Part shown: piece by piece, positions 10,272 to 19,309 of the stretch | Layout of the letters: every line of letters begins with the position of its first letter | Position numbering within the stretch: position 1 is the stretch's first letter | Assembly: GCF_051466335.1 (NCBI RefSeq) | Contig: NZ_CP195793.1 | Location: 4,030,001 to 4,094,000, forward strand | Length of the DNA: 64,000 nt | Direction: 5' to 3' | From: Planctomicrobium sp051466335 | Lineage (GTDB): Bacteria; Planctomycetota; Planctomycetia; Planctomycetales; Planctomycetaceae | Program-made: the position numbers and the translations under genes | Notes under the pieces: generated by a model | Seen by the model: the letters and a program-made list of their open reading frames with translations, nothing else | What the model was told of the DNA's origin: nothing | Databases searched by the model: none

Positions 10272-12188
10272 ATGCAAAGATTGCTCAACTGGCTGGACGA
10301 CCGCACGGGCATTCGACACCTCATGAAGGAAGCATTGTTCGAGCCAATCCCTGGTGGCGCACGATGGCGCTACGTCTGGGGAAGTACGCTCGTCTTCACG
10401 TTTATGATTCAGGTCATCACCGGAACATGTCTGTGGATGTCTTACAGCCCCAGCGCGACCACTGCCTGGGAAAGCGTGTTTTACATTCAACACTACATGA
10501 TGTTTGGGTGGATCATTCGCGGGATTCATCACTTCACAGCACAGGCAATGATCATTCTGTTGATCCTGCACATGATGCAGATCGTCATTGACGGAGCATA
10601 TCGGGCCCCACGTGAAGTGAACTTCTGGCTCGGGCTCGTCCTGATGCAGATCATTCTATTCCTTGGTCTGACAGGCTATCTGCTTCCGTGGGATCAAAAG
10701 GGGTATTACGCGACACAAGTCGCCACTGAAATCATGGGTTCCGCTCCGATTGTCGGACCTTCCATTCAGACATTGATGCAGGGAGGAACGCAATACGGAA
10801 ATCTGACGCTCACTCGATTTTTCGCTTTGCACGCTGGAATCCTGCCAGCAATGCTCATTGGATTTTTGGGACTTCACATCTACGTGTTTCGTCGCCATGG
10901 GATTCATGCCATCAAACGACCGACCGTCCAGGATGGGATGTTCTGGCCCGATCAGATTCTGAAAGATGCCGTGGCCTGCATGGCTGTGCTGATCGCCATT
11001 CTCGCTGCGACGTGGTATTGGAATGGAGCAGAACTGACCGCCCCTGCGAACCCAGCAGAGGCCTACAATGCCGCTCGTCCGGAATGGTATTACCTGTTCC
11101 TGTTCAAATTCCTGAAGTTTCCATGGGTCAGCCAGATGGGAGAAGCTACCCACCTGGGTGAAGCGTTCGGAGCGATCGTCGTTCCGGGCATCGCGATGAC
11201 AGTGATCTTCCTGATGCCGATCATCGCCTACTTCCGCTGGGGACATCGCTTTAACGTCGCTTACATGTGGACAGTGTTGGGAATCGCTGGCGTCTTGACT
11301 GCTCTGGCGTCGTACGAAGACTGGTATTCTCCTTCACAGGACGGAAAAGACTTCCGATCAGCAGTGGCCAACGCGCATCGTGATGCTGCCCGCGTCGTGG
11401 AACTTGCGAAGTCTCCCACTGGAATTCCGCCTCAGGGAGCAGCCTCCCTATTAAACGACGATCCTCTGACACAGGGGCCACGACTTTTCGAAACTTATTG
11501 CATCTCCTGCCATCAGCCCCAAGAAGGCTGGGAGTTCGCAGAGAAACCTGTTGCACCAGCACTCGCGGATCCTCACCATCGGAGCGAGATGTTCTTCGGT
11601 TCCCGGGAATGGACAAAATCAGTCCTCACAGACTTTGCCGTGCATTTCTCACGCCTTGAAAACACTCAGGGTGATCTCGCAGAGAATGCCAAAGCAATTC
11701 TGGGTGGCAGCATGAACGATTGGTCCGTCTCGAATGGTCCGACTCTGGCGCTTCCAGAAAACGCCGCTGACCTCGAAGCAATCACCGAGTTCGTCTACGC
11801 ACAGAGTCAACGACCGGATGCTCTTGATCCAGATCACGAAAAAGTGGTTCGTGGACAGGAGATTTTCACTAGCGGCACACTCACCAACGGAACGATTGAT
11901 GCCTGTGCGGATTGCCATAGCATGCGCCCATTGGCCATCGTCGACGGGAAAGCTCAACTTGCTGAAACGGCTCTCTCGGAAGATTTGTTTCCGACATTGA
12001 CCGGCTATGCAAGCACGGGCTGGCTGAAGGCGTTCATCAGCAATCCACAAGGCCATTATGCTGGATCAGATGGAAATAACGCGATGCCTGCGTTCGAGTC
12101 TCAGATGCAGCCACGTGAACTGGATCTGCTGGCCCGCTGGCTCTCGCAGAACTACTACATCCCGGCAGAACCAGCGGCCGCCCACTGA
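10272..12188 (+). CDS. Cytochrome b fused to C-terminal cytochrome c domains
   Basis: The first ~350 residues are a full cytochrome b with N- and C-terminal parts: the conserved MSYSPSATTAWESV segment, histidines in the second and fourth helices, a GYLLPWDQKGYYAT segment after helix C and a PEWYYLFLFKFLKF (PEWY) quinol-site motif. The remaining ~270 residues lie outside the membrane and contain two c-type haem motifs, CISCH (about residue 410) and CADCH (about 545). The protein would carry electrons from the Rieske partner's complex to a tethered dihaem cytochrome c. Separate cytochrome c1 genes are absent nearby, which fits the fusion. At 638 residues it is much longer than ordinary cytochrome b. 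Confidence 0.9.
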   Translation: MQRLLNWLDDRTGIRHLMKEALFEPIPGGARWRYVWGSTLVFTFMIQVITGTCLWMSYSPSATTAWESVFYIQHYMMFGWIIRGIHHFTAQAMIILLILHMMQIVIDGAYRAPREVNFWLGLVLMQIILFLGLTGYLLPWDQKGYYATQVATEIMGSAPIVGPSIQTLMQGGTQYGNLTLTRFFALHAGILPAMLIGFLGLHIYVFRRHGIHAIKRPTVQDGMFWPDQILKDAVACMAVLIAILAATWYWNGAELTAPANPAEAYNAARPEWYYLFLFKFLKFPWVSQMGEATHLGEAFGAIVVPGIAMTVIFLMPIIAYFRWGHRFNVAYMWTVLGIAGVLTALASYEDWYSPSQDGKDFRSAVANAHRDAARVVELAKSPTGIPPQGAASLLNDDPLTQGPRLFETYCISCHQPQEGWEFAEKPVAPALADPHHRSEMFFGSREWTKSVLTDFAVHFSRLENTQGDLAENAKAILGGSMNDWSVSNGPTLALPENAADLEAITEFVYAQSQRPDALDPDHEKVVRGQEIFTSGTLTNGTIDACADCHSMRPLAIVDGKAQLAETALSEDLFPTLTGYASTGWLKAFISNPQGHYAGSDGNNAMPAFESQMQPRELDLLARWLSQNYYIPAEPAAAH

Positions 12189-12218
12189 CGGCTTACCTTC
12201 AGCAACTGAAACTTCTCC

Positions 12219-12262
12219 AGCATCGGAGCCAACTTAAGTGTTTTGGCTCCGATGCTTTTTTA
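12219..12262 (+). terminator. Rho-independent terminator after the Rieske/cytochrome b unit
   Basis: A perfect 14-bp inverted repeat (12219-12232 with 12243-12256, stem AGCATCGGAGCCAA) with a 10-nt loop is followed by a T-rich run. It begins 31 bp after the cytochrome b stop codon. Confidence 0.92.
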
Positions 12263-12714
12263 TTTGAACTCAACCACATTTCTTTAGAGACTTCGCCCAT
12301 CTACTTGTTGATGTTTTAAATCCTGAAACAGCGACGCTCTTCTGGAAATTCAGTTTTGCATTCGTCAAAAGATCATCTAGGCTTCATCAAGCTGGCCAAA
12401 GTCAGAATGGCGGCAACGAAGTGATCAGTGACGATCAAATTCAAGATTCTTTCCAGCAATTGAGAAATGAACTCCGGAATGCCCCTGGGTCGCGAACAGG
12501 CCAAGTCAACGAGTGTCCTGAATGCCAGGAATAGAAAGTGGATTCCATCAACCTCGTTCCACTTCCATTCCTGTGAACTGACAGGCGGTTCTGCGGATGA
12601 ATGACTACGGATGTCCATTCTGTCTCGGTCCCAAATGTCGTTTATTTGAGCAATCACAGTAACAATTCGCACAGTGCCACTTCATCGAAACTCCGCAACG
12701 AGCAGACTCATTCA
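12263..12714. other. Intergenic stretch upstream of ndh
   Basis: No convincing gene is visible in this 450-bp stretch. The minus-strand frame at 12373-12672 has no recognisable start signal or protein character. An upstream GTG/ATG-type extension of the next gene is possible (from 12601) but would place a low-complexity Ser/Asn/His stretch before the FAD-binding strand. Confidence 0.4.
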
Positions 12715-14058
12715 ATGAACACAACTCATCAATCCGCACGACGACACCAGGTGGTCATCATCGGAGGAGGCTTCGGTGGCTTGAATGCAGCGAGATCACT
12801 CAAAAATGCTCCTGTCGACATCAAACTGATCGATCGGCGGAACTTCCACTTATTCCAGCCGCTGCTTTACCAAGTCGCTGGCGGTGCTCTCTCCCCGGCG
12901 AATATCGCATCTCCTCTTCGTCACATTTTCGCACGACAGAAGAACTGCCAGACACTGCTCGCATCCGTCACCGGGATTGCTCCTGATCGCAATGTGATCA
13001 TCACTGACGAAGGAGAGATTCGCTACGACACGCTGATCGTAGCTGCCGGTGCGCGTCACAGCTATTTTGGGAATGATCAATGGGCGGAATTCGCTCCCGG
13101 CCTGAAAACGGTGGAAGACGCAACATCGATTCGTGCTCGGATTCTGATGGCGTTCGAGGACGCTGAACTTGAGCCAGACCCTGCCATTCGCCGCAAACTT
13201 CTCACGTTCGTGATCGTTGGGGGAGGTCCGACAGGTGTGGAACTCGCTGGGGCTTTGGGGGAAATTGCTGGTCGCAGCCTGAAACACGAGTTCCGGAACA
13301 TCAACCCTTCCGAGGCCAATATCCTGCTGCTCGAAGGAGCAGATCGTCTTCTGCTTCCGTTTCCACCAGAACTTTCCGAGCGTGCGAAACAATCTCTCGA
13401 ACGAGCTGGCGTACAGGTACGGATCAACACCAAAGTGATCGACATTCAGGCAGATCACGTCAAAATTCAGTTCGATGGAAAAGAAGAAATCATCGAAACC
13501 AGCACCATTCTCTGGGCTGCTGGAGTTCAGGCCTCTTCGATCGGGAAGAAGATCGCAGAAGAAGTCGGCACTCCAACGGACCGTGCTGGCAGGGTAATGG
13601 TAGAACCGAACATGAGTCTCCCCGGCCATCCAGAGATTCTCGTGATCGGAGATACTGCCAACTTCTCCCATCAGGGAGACCGTCCTCTTCCCGGAGTGGC
13701 CCCCGTTGCGATTCAACAAGGTCAGTACGTCGGCAAGCTGATCAAAGCGAGATTAAAAGGAAAACCAGAACCAGAGTTCAAATACTGGAACAAAGGAAAT
13801 CTCGCCACCATCGGAAAATGGTCTGCGGTTGCTGATCTTGGACTCTTCAAAGTCTCTGGGGTAATCGCCTGGCTCCTGTGGCTCGTCGTCCACTTGATGT
13901 ACATCGCAGCATTTCGAAACCGAGTGCTCGTTGTCATTCAATGGGGTTGGAATTTCCTGACTAACGACCGTTCAGCCCGACTGATTACTGGCGACGATCA
14001 ACTCCGTGCTGCATCGGCTCAACATCAACGTGATGCAACGATTTCTCAAACGAAGTAG
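12715..14058 (+). CDS. ndh: Type II NADH dehydrogenase (FAD-dependent NADH:quinone oxidoreductase)
   Basis: This 447-residue flavoprotein transfers electrons from NADH to quinone without pumping protons. The FAD-binding Rossmann motif GGGFGGLNAA begins at residue 17. The second, NADH-binding motif VGGGPTGVELAGALGE lies near 168. LVIGDTANF-type and AIQQGQYVGK segments, which contact FAD and quinone, are present. A hydrophobic segment near residues 380-400 (IAWLLWLVVHLMYI) anchors the enzyme to the membrane. The ATG at 12715 was chosen because the Rossmann strand follows at the usual distance. Proximity to the bc-complex genes is consistent with a respiratory cluster, although a terminator separates them. 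Confidence 0.9.
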   Translation: MNTTHQSARRHQVVIIGGGFGGLNAARSLKNAPVDIKLIDRRNFHLFQPLLYQVAGGALSPANIASPLRHIFARQKNCQTLLASVTGIAPDRNVIITDEGEIRYDTLIVAAGARHSYFGNDQWAEFAPGLKTVEDATSIRARILMAFEDAELEPDPAIRRKLLTFVIVGGGPTGVELAGALGEIAGRSLKHEFRNINPSEANILLLEGADRLLLPFPPELSERAKQSLERAGVQVRINTKVIDIQADHVKIQFDGKEEIIETSTILWAAGVQASSIGKKIAEEVGTPTDRAGRVMVEPNMSLPGHPEILVIGDTANFSHQGDRPLPGVAPVAIQQGQYVGKLIKARLKGKPEPEFKYWNKGNLATIGKWSAVADLGLFKVSGVIAWLLWLVVHLMYIAAFRNRVLVVIQWGWNFLTNDRSARLITGDDQLRAASAQHQRDATISQTK

Positions 14059-14197
14059 TCAGCAGGCACCGTCGCACGAAGTGCCCCTGAATTTTGAGCG
14101 AGTACTCTGTCCTGACAATGAACATCGATTGCAGAACGATTCCGCTTCTTGAACCAGACAACGGCTGAAGGAGCGGAAGTCGCCTGTTTTGAACACT

Positions 14198-15565
14198 CTA
14201 TTGAGAGAGCACGTCATTCAGAGTTTTTTCCAATGCTTGAATGATTCGTGGCATCCACTCGAAGTGTTCCTGTTTCATAAGGCAGGTGCGCAAGCAGGTA
14301 ACTTCGTCTGTATCCCACGTCTCGATGGAGTGATCTCCTGAGAAATACGATCGCGGCAGAGAGAGCAACGCAAGATGGATGTTGTTCTTCGCAGCCTGAT
14401 TGAAGAACTGCCGAGCTTTCTCACTGGCAAGGCTGCTACTTTCAGCCTGAAAGTTCCACACAACAATGTCCAGCTGCGGTTGAGTCACAAGATGAAAGTG
14501 GCTCTCTGATTCGATCCAACCTGCGAGTTGTCTGGCAGCCAGACAACATTGATCGAGCTGACCTGCAAATTCTCCACCCGGAATCGTTGGGAGTAGCTGC
14601 ATCGTGGCCCAAAGTGCTGCCGCACCAGCCCCAGCCCGCGAACACTCCAATGAGATCTCGCCCAGATGGAGTTCATCTGAAGTAAAATACGTGTACGGAG
14701 ATTCGTGATGGTAAATCGCAGCTACATTTCGATTTCGAAAGAGAACACACCCGCAGCCGTACGGTTGTAACCCATGCTTGTGCGGATCAACGACGATGGA
14801 ATCAACTTCCGATGTGGCGTCGAATGCCCGTTTCACATCAGTATCCAAGTGCGAGGCCAACCGAAAATAACCACCGTAAGCAGCGTCGACGTGCACTCGA
14901 AAAGAATAGCGTTCTCTCAGGAGCAGAATTTGATCAAGAGGATCAACCGCTCCGAATCCTGTCGTTCCCAGCGTAACGACCACAGTTCCAATTTCCTCAT
15001 CTTTCAAGAGCCGCTCGAGCTCGGCAACATCGATGCGCCCTCGGGAATCGACTGGCACAGGATGAAATGGAACCTGCAGGACATTCGAGAGTCGAGAATG
15101 AGTGTAATGAGCCTGTGACGAGGCAGCGACCGCTTTTCCTTCGGTCAATTCACGTGCTACCCAAAGTGCCTCGAAGTTGGCCATCGTTCCCCCACCTGTC
15201 AGATGCCCGAGGTGGGTCGACAATCCAAACATCGCTGCAATTTGGCTAACTACGTCGAGTTCCAGAGCCGACGTGGCCCGCCCGCCGTCGTGCGCATGGT
15301 TATTGGGATTGAGGTTCATCGCCAGCATGTATGCGAGGTGCGCCACAGGATGTGGCGGGCGCAGCATTTGCCCGAGATAGAGAGGATGCTGATAAGGATA
15401 GTTATCCTGCAACTTCACAGCGGTTTGCTGAAGCACTTCCTCCATACGACGGGTCACTTCCGGAAGCTGAATCTCCGGAAGATCACTAAATCCGAGCGCT
15501 AATGTCTGCTGGCAGCGTTGAAACAGTTCGAGATGGGCTGACGTCAGAAACATTGATTTGACCAT
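14198..15565 (-). CDS. PLP-dependent group II amino-acid decarboxylase
   Basis: This 455-residue protein has the fold-type I decarboxylase signature: GHLTGGGTMANFEAL (about 120-134), the PLP-ring aspartate in HVDAAYGGYF (D227) and the Schiff-base lysine in DPHKHGLQPYG (K263). The family covers glutamate, aromatic amino acid, aspartate and 2,4-diaminobutyrate decarboxylases; substrate cannot be told from the sequence. A short C-terminal domain is present and the length is normal. The start codon lies only 11 bp from the end of an insertion sequence and has no convincing Shine-Dalgarno sequence, so expression may be altered. MFLTS at 15553 is an alternative start. Confidence 0.85.
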   Translation of the reverse strand: MVKSMFLTSAHLELFQRCQQTLALGFSDLPEIQLPEVTRRMEEVLQQTAVKLQDNYPYQHPLYLGQMLRPPHPVAHLAYMLAMNLNPNNHAHDGGRATSALELDVVSQIAAMFGLSTHLGHLTGGGTMANFEALWVARELTEGKAVAASSQAHYTHSRLSNVLQVPFHPVPVDSRGRIDVAELERLLKDEEIGTVVVTLGTTGFGAVDPLDQILLLRERYSFRVHVDAAYGGYFRLASHLDTDVKRAFDATSEVDSIVVDPHKHGLQPYGCGCVLFRNRNVAAIYHHESPYTYFTSDELHLGEISLECSRAGAGAAALWATMQLLPTIPGGEFAGQLDQCCLAARQLAGWIESESHFHLVTQPQLDIVVWNFQAESSSLASEKARQFFNQAAKNNIHLALLSLPRSYFSGDHSIETWDTDEVTCLRTCLMKQEHFEWMPRIIQALEKTLNDVLSQ

Positions 15566-15656
15566 TGTGTGTCTTAGAGCGTTCGGACAAAACTGATCTT
15601 GGCACGTTTTGAGGATTGTGGGAAGGTCTGGTTTTTCTGTTCATGGAGGAACCGAC

Positions 15657-16052
15657 ATGGCTGGCCAATTGCTCAGTGATGATTTGTGGAACGAGATCGA
15701 ATCGTTCTTCCCAACCTACGAGTTCTCTCCCAAAGGGGGCCGACCTCCTGCGGAGAACCGCACCGTCTTCACCTGCGTTCTGTTTGTGCTCAAGACTGGG
15801 ATCGCCTGGGAAGACCTGCCACTGGAGCTGGGCTGTTCTTACAAGACCTGCTACCGGCGGCTTCGCCAATGGATCGATCTGGGAGTCCTGCAAGACATTC
15901 ATCGCCACCTCCTCACGCAGCTCAACGCCGCTGGTCGCCTAGAACTGGCCGACGTGCTCATCGATGCTGGGTTGATTAAGTCCCCGCTGGGAGGACAAAA
16001 ATCGGCCCGAATCCGACAGACCGCGGCCGCTGCGGCAGCAAGTCGCACCTGA
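15657..16052 (+). CDS. IS5-type transposase, N-terminal frame (copy 1)
   Basis: The frame starts at ATG 15657, six bases after a strong GGAGGA. It gives the N-terminal DUF4096-like DNA-binding region (LLSDDLWNEIESFFP, GGRPP) and the first catalytic aspartate region (VLIDAGLI). Translation in this frame reads through an alanine run and stops at 16052. The conserved GPNPTDRG block is in the -1 frame, entered at a C-AAA-AA run near 15998-16004, so the functional protein is probably made by programmed -1 frameshifting. Confidence 0.88.
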   Translation: MAGQLLSDDLWNEIESFFPTYEFSPKGGRPPAENRTVFTCVLFVLKTGIAWEDLPLELGCSYKTCYRRLRQWIDLGVLQDIHRHLLTQLNAAGRLELADVLIDAGLIKSPLGGQKSARIRQTAAAAAASRT

Positions 16053-16456
16053 TGACCACTCACAACGGGATTCCATTGGCCAACACGCTCACTGCTGCCA
16101 ATGTCCCTGATCTGAGACAACTTCTCCCGCTGGTGTTTCTGAAGTTTCCCAAGATTGGTGGCAAGCGAGGACGGCCACTGGACCGTCCCCGTAGCGTGAT
16201 CGCGGACAAGGGCTACGACTGCCAGACCACCCGTGATCTTCTCGCCGTGGCCGGGATTGAAACGCACATCCCCAAGCGCGGAACGCGACAGGCCTCTTCT
16301 CTAGGCGGCAGCCGCTGGCCCGTTGAACGGACGATCGCCTGGCTCAAGCAGTTCCGTCGAATCCGGATTCGCTGGGACAGGCGGGAAGAGATCTTTCAGG
16401 CGTTTCATGACATCGCTAACTCACTGATCACCTGGCGATTCCTCAACGCCGATTAA
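16052..16456 (+). CDS. IS5-type transposase, C-terminal frame (copy 1)
   Basis: The frame carries the remaining DDE residues: the ADKGYDC aspartate and the WPVERTIAWLKQFRRIRIRWDRR glutamate block typical of IS5 enzymes (shown here in part). The frame is open upstream of its ATG through the conserved GPNPTDRGRCGSKSHL segment, so the ATG at 16052 is not the biological start; this is the downstream half of a frameshift product. The overlap with the first frame is about 50 bp. Confidence 0.88.
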   Translation: MTTHNGIPLANTLTAANVPDLRQLLPLVFLKFPKIGGKRGRPLDRPRSVIADKGYDCQTTRDLLAVAGIETHIPKRGTRQASSLGGSRWPVERTIAWLKQFRRIRIRWDRREEIFQAFHDIANSLITWRFLNAD

Positions 16457-16483
16457 GTTTTGTCCGCCGGCTCTAAGAAAGAA

Positions 16484-16515
16484 GACAGGCAATCCTGTGT
16501 TGGACTGCCTGTCTG
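16484..16515 (-). terminator. Probable terminator after the TPR gene
   Basis: AGACAGGCA (16484-16492) pairs with TGCCTGTCT (16507-16515). Read on the minus strand it is followed by TTCTTTCTTA, a pyrimidine-rich run. It lies 46 bp after the TPR gene's stop. Confidence 0.6.
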
Positions 16516-16560
16516 AAGTGACGTCAAATGTCGACCGGAAGTTCGACGAACTAAAGTCGG

Positions 16561-17970
16561 TTATGGAGCACCAAGTGCGTAAACCGATCCACGATACGCT
16601 GACAGTTTCGGAAGCTTGTTCACTGTTGCTTGCTTGAAGTAGGCCTTGGCATCATCTTCACGATTCAATCGCTGAAGTTCCACCCCGATGAAGTAGTATG
16701 CCTCAGCCATTTGCGAAGCCTGCGCGTTTTTGTCGACCTTGCTCACCGCAGCGAGCAGTTGCTTGGTATCGCTCTTTGACAACTGGAACAGAACAACCTG
16801 ATCCACCCAATCCAGTTGATCAGCAGCTTTGGTCGTCGAGGCCTGGTAGTTGGCAGCATTGACCTGATTGAGTCGTTTTTCACAGGCCAGTTGCCACTGC
16901 AACAGGAATCGCAAATTCGGATTCAGACGCAATGCTGTCCGGAATGAATCTAACGCTCCGGAATAATCTTTCGTGAAGAAGAGAGCAAATCCCAGGTCAG
17001 CGTAGGCCATTGGGTTTTCTGGCGCCTTCTGCACAACCTGACGATAGTCAGCGATCGCTTCAGCAGCTTTGAACTGGTCCAGACGAGCGGTTGCTCTCAG
17101 ACTCACTGCCCCCAACTGTGAAGGATCCATTGCCAATGCTTGAGTCAGTGCCGCTTCTGCAGATGCAGCGTCACCAGACTCAAGGAGCGCGAAGCCACGA
17201 TTCACGTAAGTCGGAACGAACTTGGGATCGAGTTGGATTGCGCGATCGAAATCTGCAAGTGCTTCTTTGGTCTTTCCAATCGACTGCAGGTACATCCCGC
17301 GGTTGTTGTACACGAGCGGGTTCGTCGAAAAGGTGGCAACTACCCGGTTGTAATCTGCCACTGCTTCAGCAGGCATATTGGCAGCGGCAGCCGACTCTGC
17401 GAGGAGCATATGAGCAGCCAGATGTTGAGGCTGGAGTTTAATTGCTTCTTGAAGATCTTTCCGAGCTTCTGGAAAATCCTTCAGCTGCAGGTCTGCCTGA
17501 GCCCGCTGATAGTACAAGTTGGCGCGCTGCTCTGCTGTCAAACCCTCTTTGTCCAGAATGGAATCGGCGACAGTTCGTGCTGTTGTGGCATGAACCGGCT
17601 TCCCTTCATGGGCGGAAAGATGACTCATCCCGTAGATGTAAGGAAGGTAGTATTCTGGCTTTCCGTTGCCTTCATGCCGAATCGCCTCACGGGAATCAGC
17701 AATTCCAGAGACGATCAGATCTGTCTTGCCAGAGAAAATCCCCATCTCAATTCGGCTACTGCCGCGGAGATACAAAGCGACGTGGTCCTGAGGGTCTTTC
17801 GCGAGTACCTGATCGCAAAGCTGCATCGCCTTCGGAAAGTCGCGATCACGGTAAGCGGTGTCCGCTGCATCTTTCAGTTTATCGAGCTCGCTGGGAGCCT
17901 GGGCAAATACGGAACTTGCGTTTAGAAAAATGCAAATTCCAAGCAGCATCACGCCACGTAAACGAAACAT
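16561..17970 (-). CDS. Secreted tetratricopeptide-repeat protein
   Basis: The 469-residue product begins with a signal peptide (MFRLRGVMLLGICIFLNASS, cleavage after SVFAQ near residue 25). It then consists almost wholly of TPR helices, with repeated units such as PLVYNNRGMYLQSIGKTKEA and FVPTYVNRGFALLESGDA. TPR arrays mediate protein-protein contacts; no enzymatic domain is visible. The frame is open further upstream to 18114, but the ATG at 17970 has GGAG six bases before it and opens directly into a signal peptide, so it was chosen. It is 140 bp after the pseudouridine synthase on the same strand. Confidence 0.85.
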   Translation of the reverse strand: MFRLRGVMLLGICIFLNASSVFAQAPSELDKLKDAADTAYRDRDFPKAMQLCDQVLAKDPQDHVALYLRGSSRIEMGIFSGKTDLIVSGIADSREAIRHEGNGKPEYYLPYIYGMSHLSAHEGKPVHATTARTVADSILDKEGLTAEQRANLYYQRAQADLQLKDFPEARKDLQEAIKLQPQHLAAHMLLAESAAAANMPAEAVADYNRVVATFSTNPLVYNNRGMYLQSIGKTKEALADFDRAIQLDPKFVPTYVNRGFALLESGDAASAEAALTQALAMDPSQLGAVSLRATARLDQFKAAEAIADYRQVVQKAPENPMAYADLGFALFFTKDYSGALDSFRTALRLNPNLRFLLQWQLACEKRLNQVNAANYQASTTKAADQLDWVDQVVLFQLSKSDTKQLLAAVSKVDKNAQASQMAEAYYFIGVELQRLNREDDAKAYFKQATVNKLPKLSAYRGSVYALGAP

Positions 17971-18110
17971 TCCCAACTCCTTCTGGGTCTGAATGATTAA
18001 CAATCGAAGTTCTTCGTAACTGATTTTCTCCGAATCATCAAGCCTAAACGGGGACTTGAATGAGTTTGCACAAAATAGGCGATTGGCCAGAAAAAATCTG
18101 ACATTCAGTG

Positions 18111-19118
18111 TCATTCATCGACGCGGCCGACCAGATTTCCGCAGCGTAACACCTCAATCGTCTGAACGAAGTCGTCAGGCACTGGGGCGGTGAACTCCAT
18201 CCACAACTGAGTAACCGGATGTGCGAAAGAAAGTTGATTCGCATGCAAGGCGTGTCGACGAATCGGGAGACCGGTTTCGATTTCCCTGTCTTCGTCTTCG
18301 GTCATTCCTGGTCGAAACGGTTTGAATCGATTGTTGCTCTCGTAAAACTCATCCCCAACAAGAGGATGTCCCAATGCGGCAAAATGGACTCGAATCTGAT
18401 GATTCCGACCAGTCCGAGGTTTCGCCAGAACGAGTGTGTGATTTGCGAATCTCTCGACGACTTCAAAATGCGTTCTTGCCGGTTTGCGATCGATGGCGTC
18501 TGCCCGACAGGACATTAAGACGTGCCGGTCTGTCCTCGCTCTTCCGATCGGCCAATCAATCGAACCTCGCGATTTCTCAATGACTCCCTCGACGATCGCG
18601 AGATAGGTTTTACTCATCCGTGACGCTTCAAACCCCCCGGCCAAAGCAGCGTGAGCATGATGGTTCTGCGACGTCACAATCACCCCGCTCGTTTGGCGAT
18701 CCAGACGATGCACGATCCCCGGTCGCAGCAATCCACGATGAGATGTCCGCTGATCGAAATAGTGCTGCAGTCCGTTGGCGAGTGTGTGGACCTGAGTTTC
18801 ACCAACCGGGTGAACGATGAGGCCGGCCGGTTTGTTCACGACCAGCATCCAGGGATCTTCATAAATCACAGAAATCGGGATGTCTGTCGGTTCCAGCAAC
18901 TTGTCAGGGGGTTCCAACAATCGAATGTTCACGAGTTGCCCGGAGAAGACCCGGTCCGTTTCGTTCGCTGGAGCGTAGTTAATTGTCGCTCCACCCGCTC
19001 TGACGATTCTCTGCATCCGCCAGGGGTTGTAGTTTCTCAAATGCTTAATGAGAAAGGAGTCGATGCGGACTCCATTCAGTTCGGCTTCGACGAGAAATTC
19101 AAATGCTGGAGCCGACAT
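18111..19118 (-). CDS. RluD-type 23S rRNA pseudouridine synthase
   Basis: This 335-residue enzyme isomerises uridine to pseudouridine in RNA. It has an N-terminal S4-like RNA-binding domain (residues ~5-65), then the RluA/RluD catalytic domain with NKPAGLIVHP and HRLDRQTSGV, the aspartate of which (about residue 140) is catalytic. KPRTGRNHQIRVHFA near the middle of the domain is the second signature. The S4 domain favours RluC/RluD over RluA, but the exact target uridines cannot be assigned. The ATG at 19118 was preferred to the longer frame (to 19226) because it leads straight into the S4 domain. Confidence 0.9.
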   Translation of the reverse strand: MSAPAFEFLVEAELNGVRIDSFLIKHLRNYNPWRMQRIVRAGGATINYAPANETDRVFSGQLVNIRLLEPPDKLLEPTDIPISVIYEDPWMLVVNKPAGLIVHPVGETQVHTLANGLQHYFDQRTSHRGLLRPGIVHRLDRQTSGVIVTSQNHHAHAALAGGFEASRMSKTYLAIVEGVIEKSRGSIDWPIGRARTDRHVLMSCRADAIDRKPARTHFEVVERFANHTLVLAKPRTGRNHQIRVHFAALGHPLVGDEFYESNNRFKPFRPGMTEDEDREIETGLPIRRHALHANQLSFAHPVTQLWMEFTAPVPDDFVQTIEVLRCGNLVGRVDE

Positions 19119-19309
19119 AAGAAAGTGATCAGAACATAAAGAAACCGGATGCAACAAACACAACCTGCAAATGGTTTTGCATCCATTCGCTGGAACATCC
19201 CCCGAGACAACGGGTAGTTTTACCACCGGTCAGGTTCGATCGACAAGCTCTGAGGATTCGATTCCGAAAGAATGGGAACGCTTCCCCATACGGAATGCGA
19301 ATCCGCAAG

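Larger units (their letters stand above)
15577..16473 (+). mobile_element. IS5-family insertion sequence, 897 bp, copy 1
   Basis: The ends are imperfect inverted repeats, GAGCGTTCGGACAAAACT on the left and GAGCCGGCGGACAAAACT (reverse complement) on the right. TA is present on both sides, and removing the element rebuilds CTTAAG, so the TA looks like the target duplication. The TA duplication, size and two-frame transposase fit the IS427 group of IS5. An apparently identical copy lies at 39256-40152 in the same orientation. Confidence 0.93.

Noticed and set aside
12373..12672. Minus-strand 99-residue frame upstream of ndh
   Set aside because: No ribosome site, no family, overlaps a possible 5' extension of ndh.
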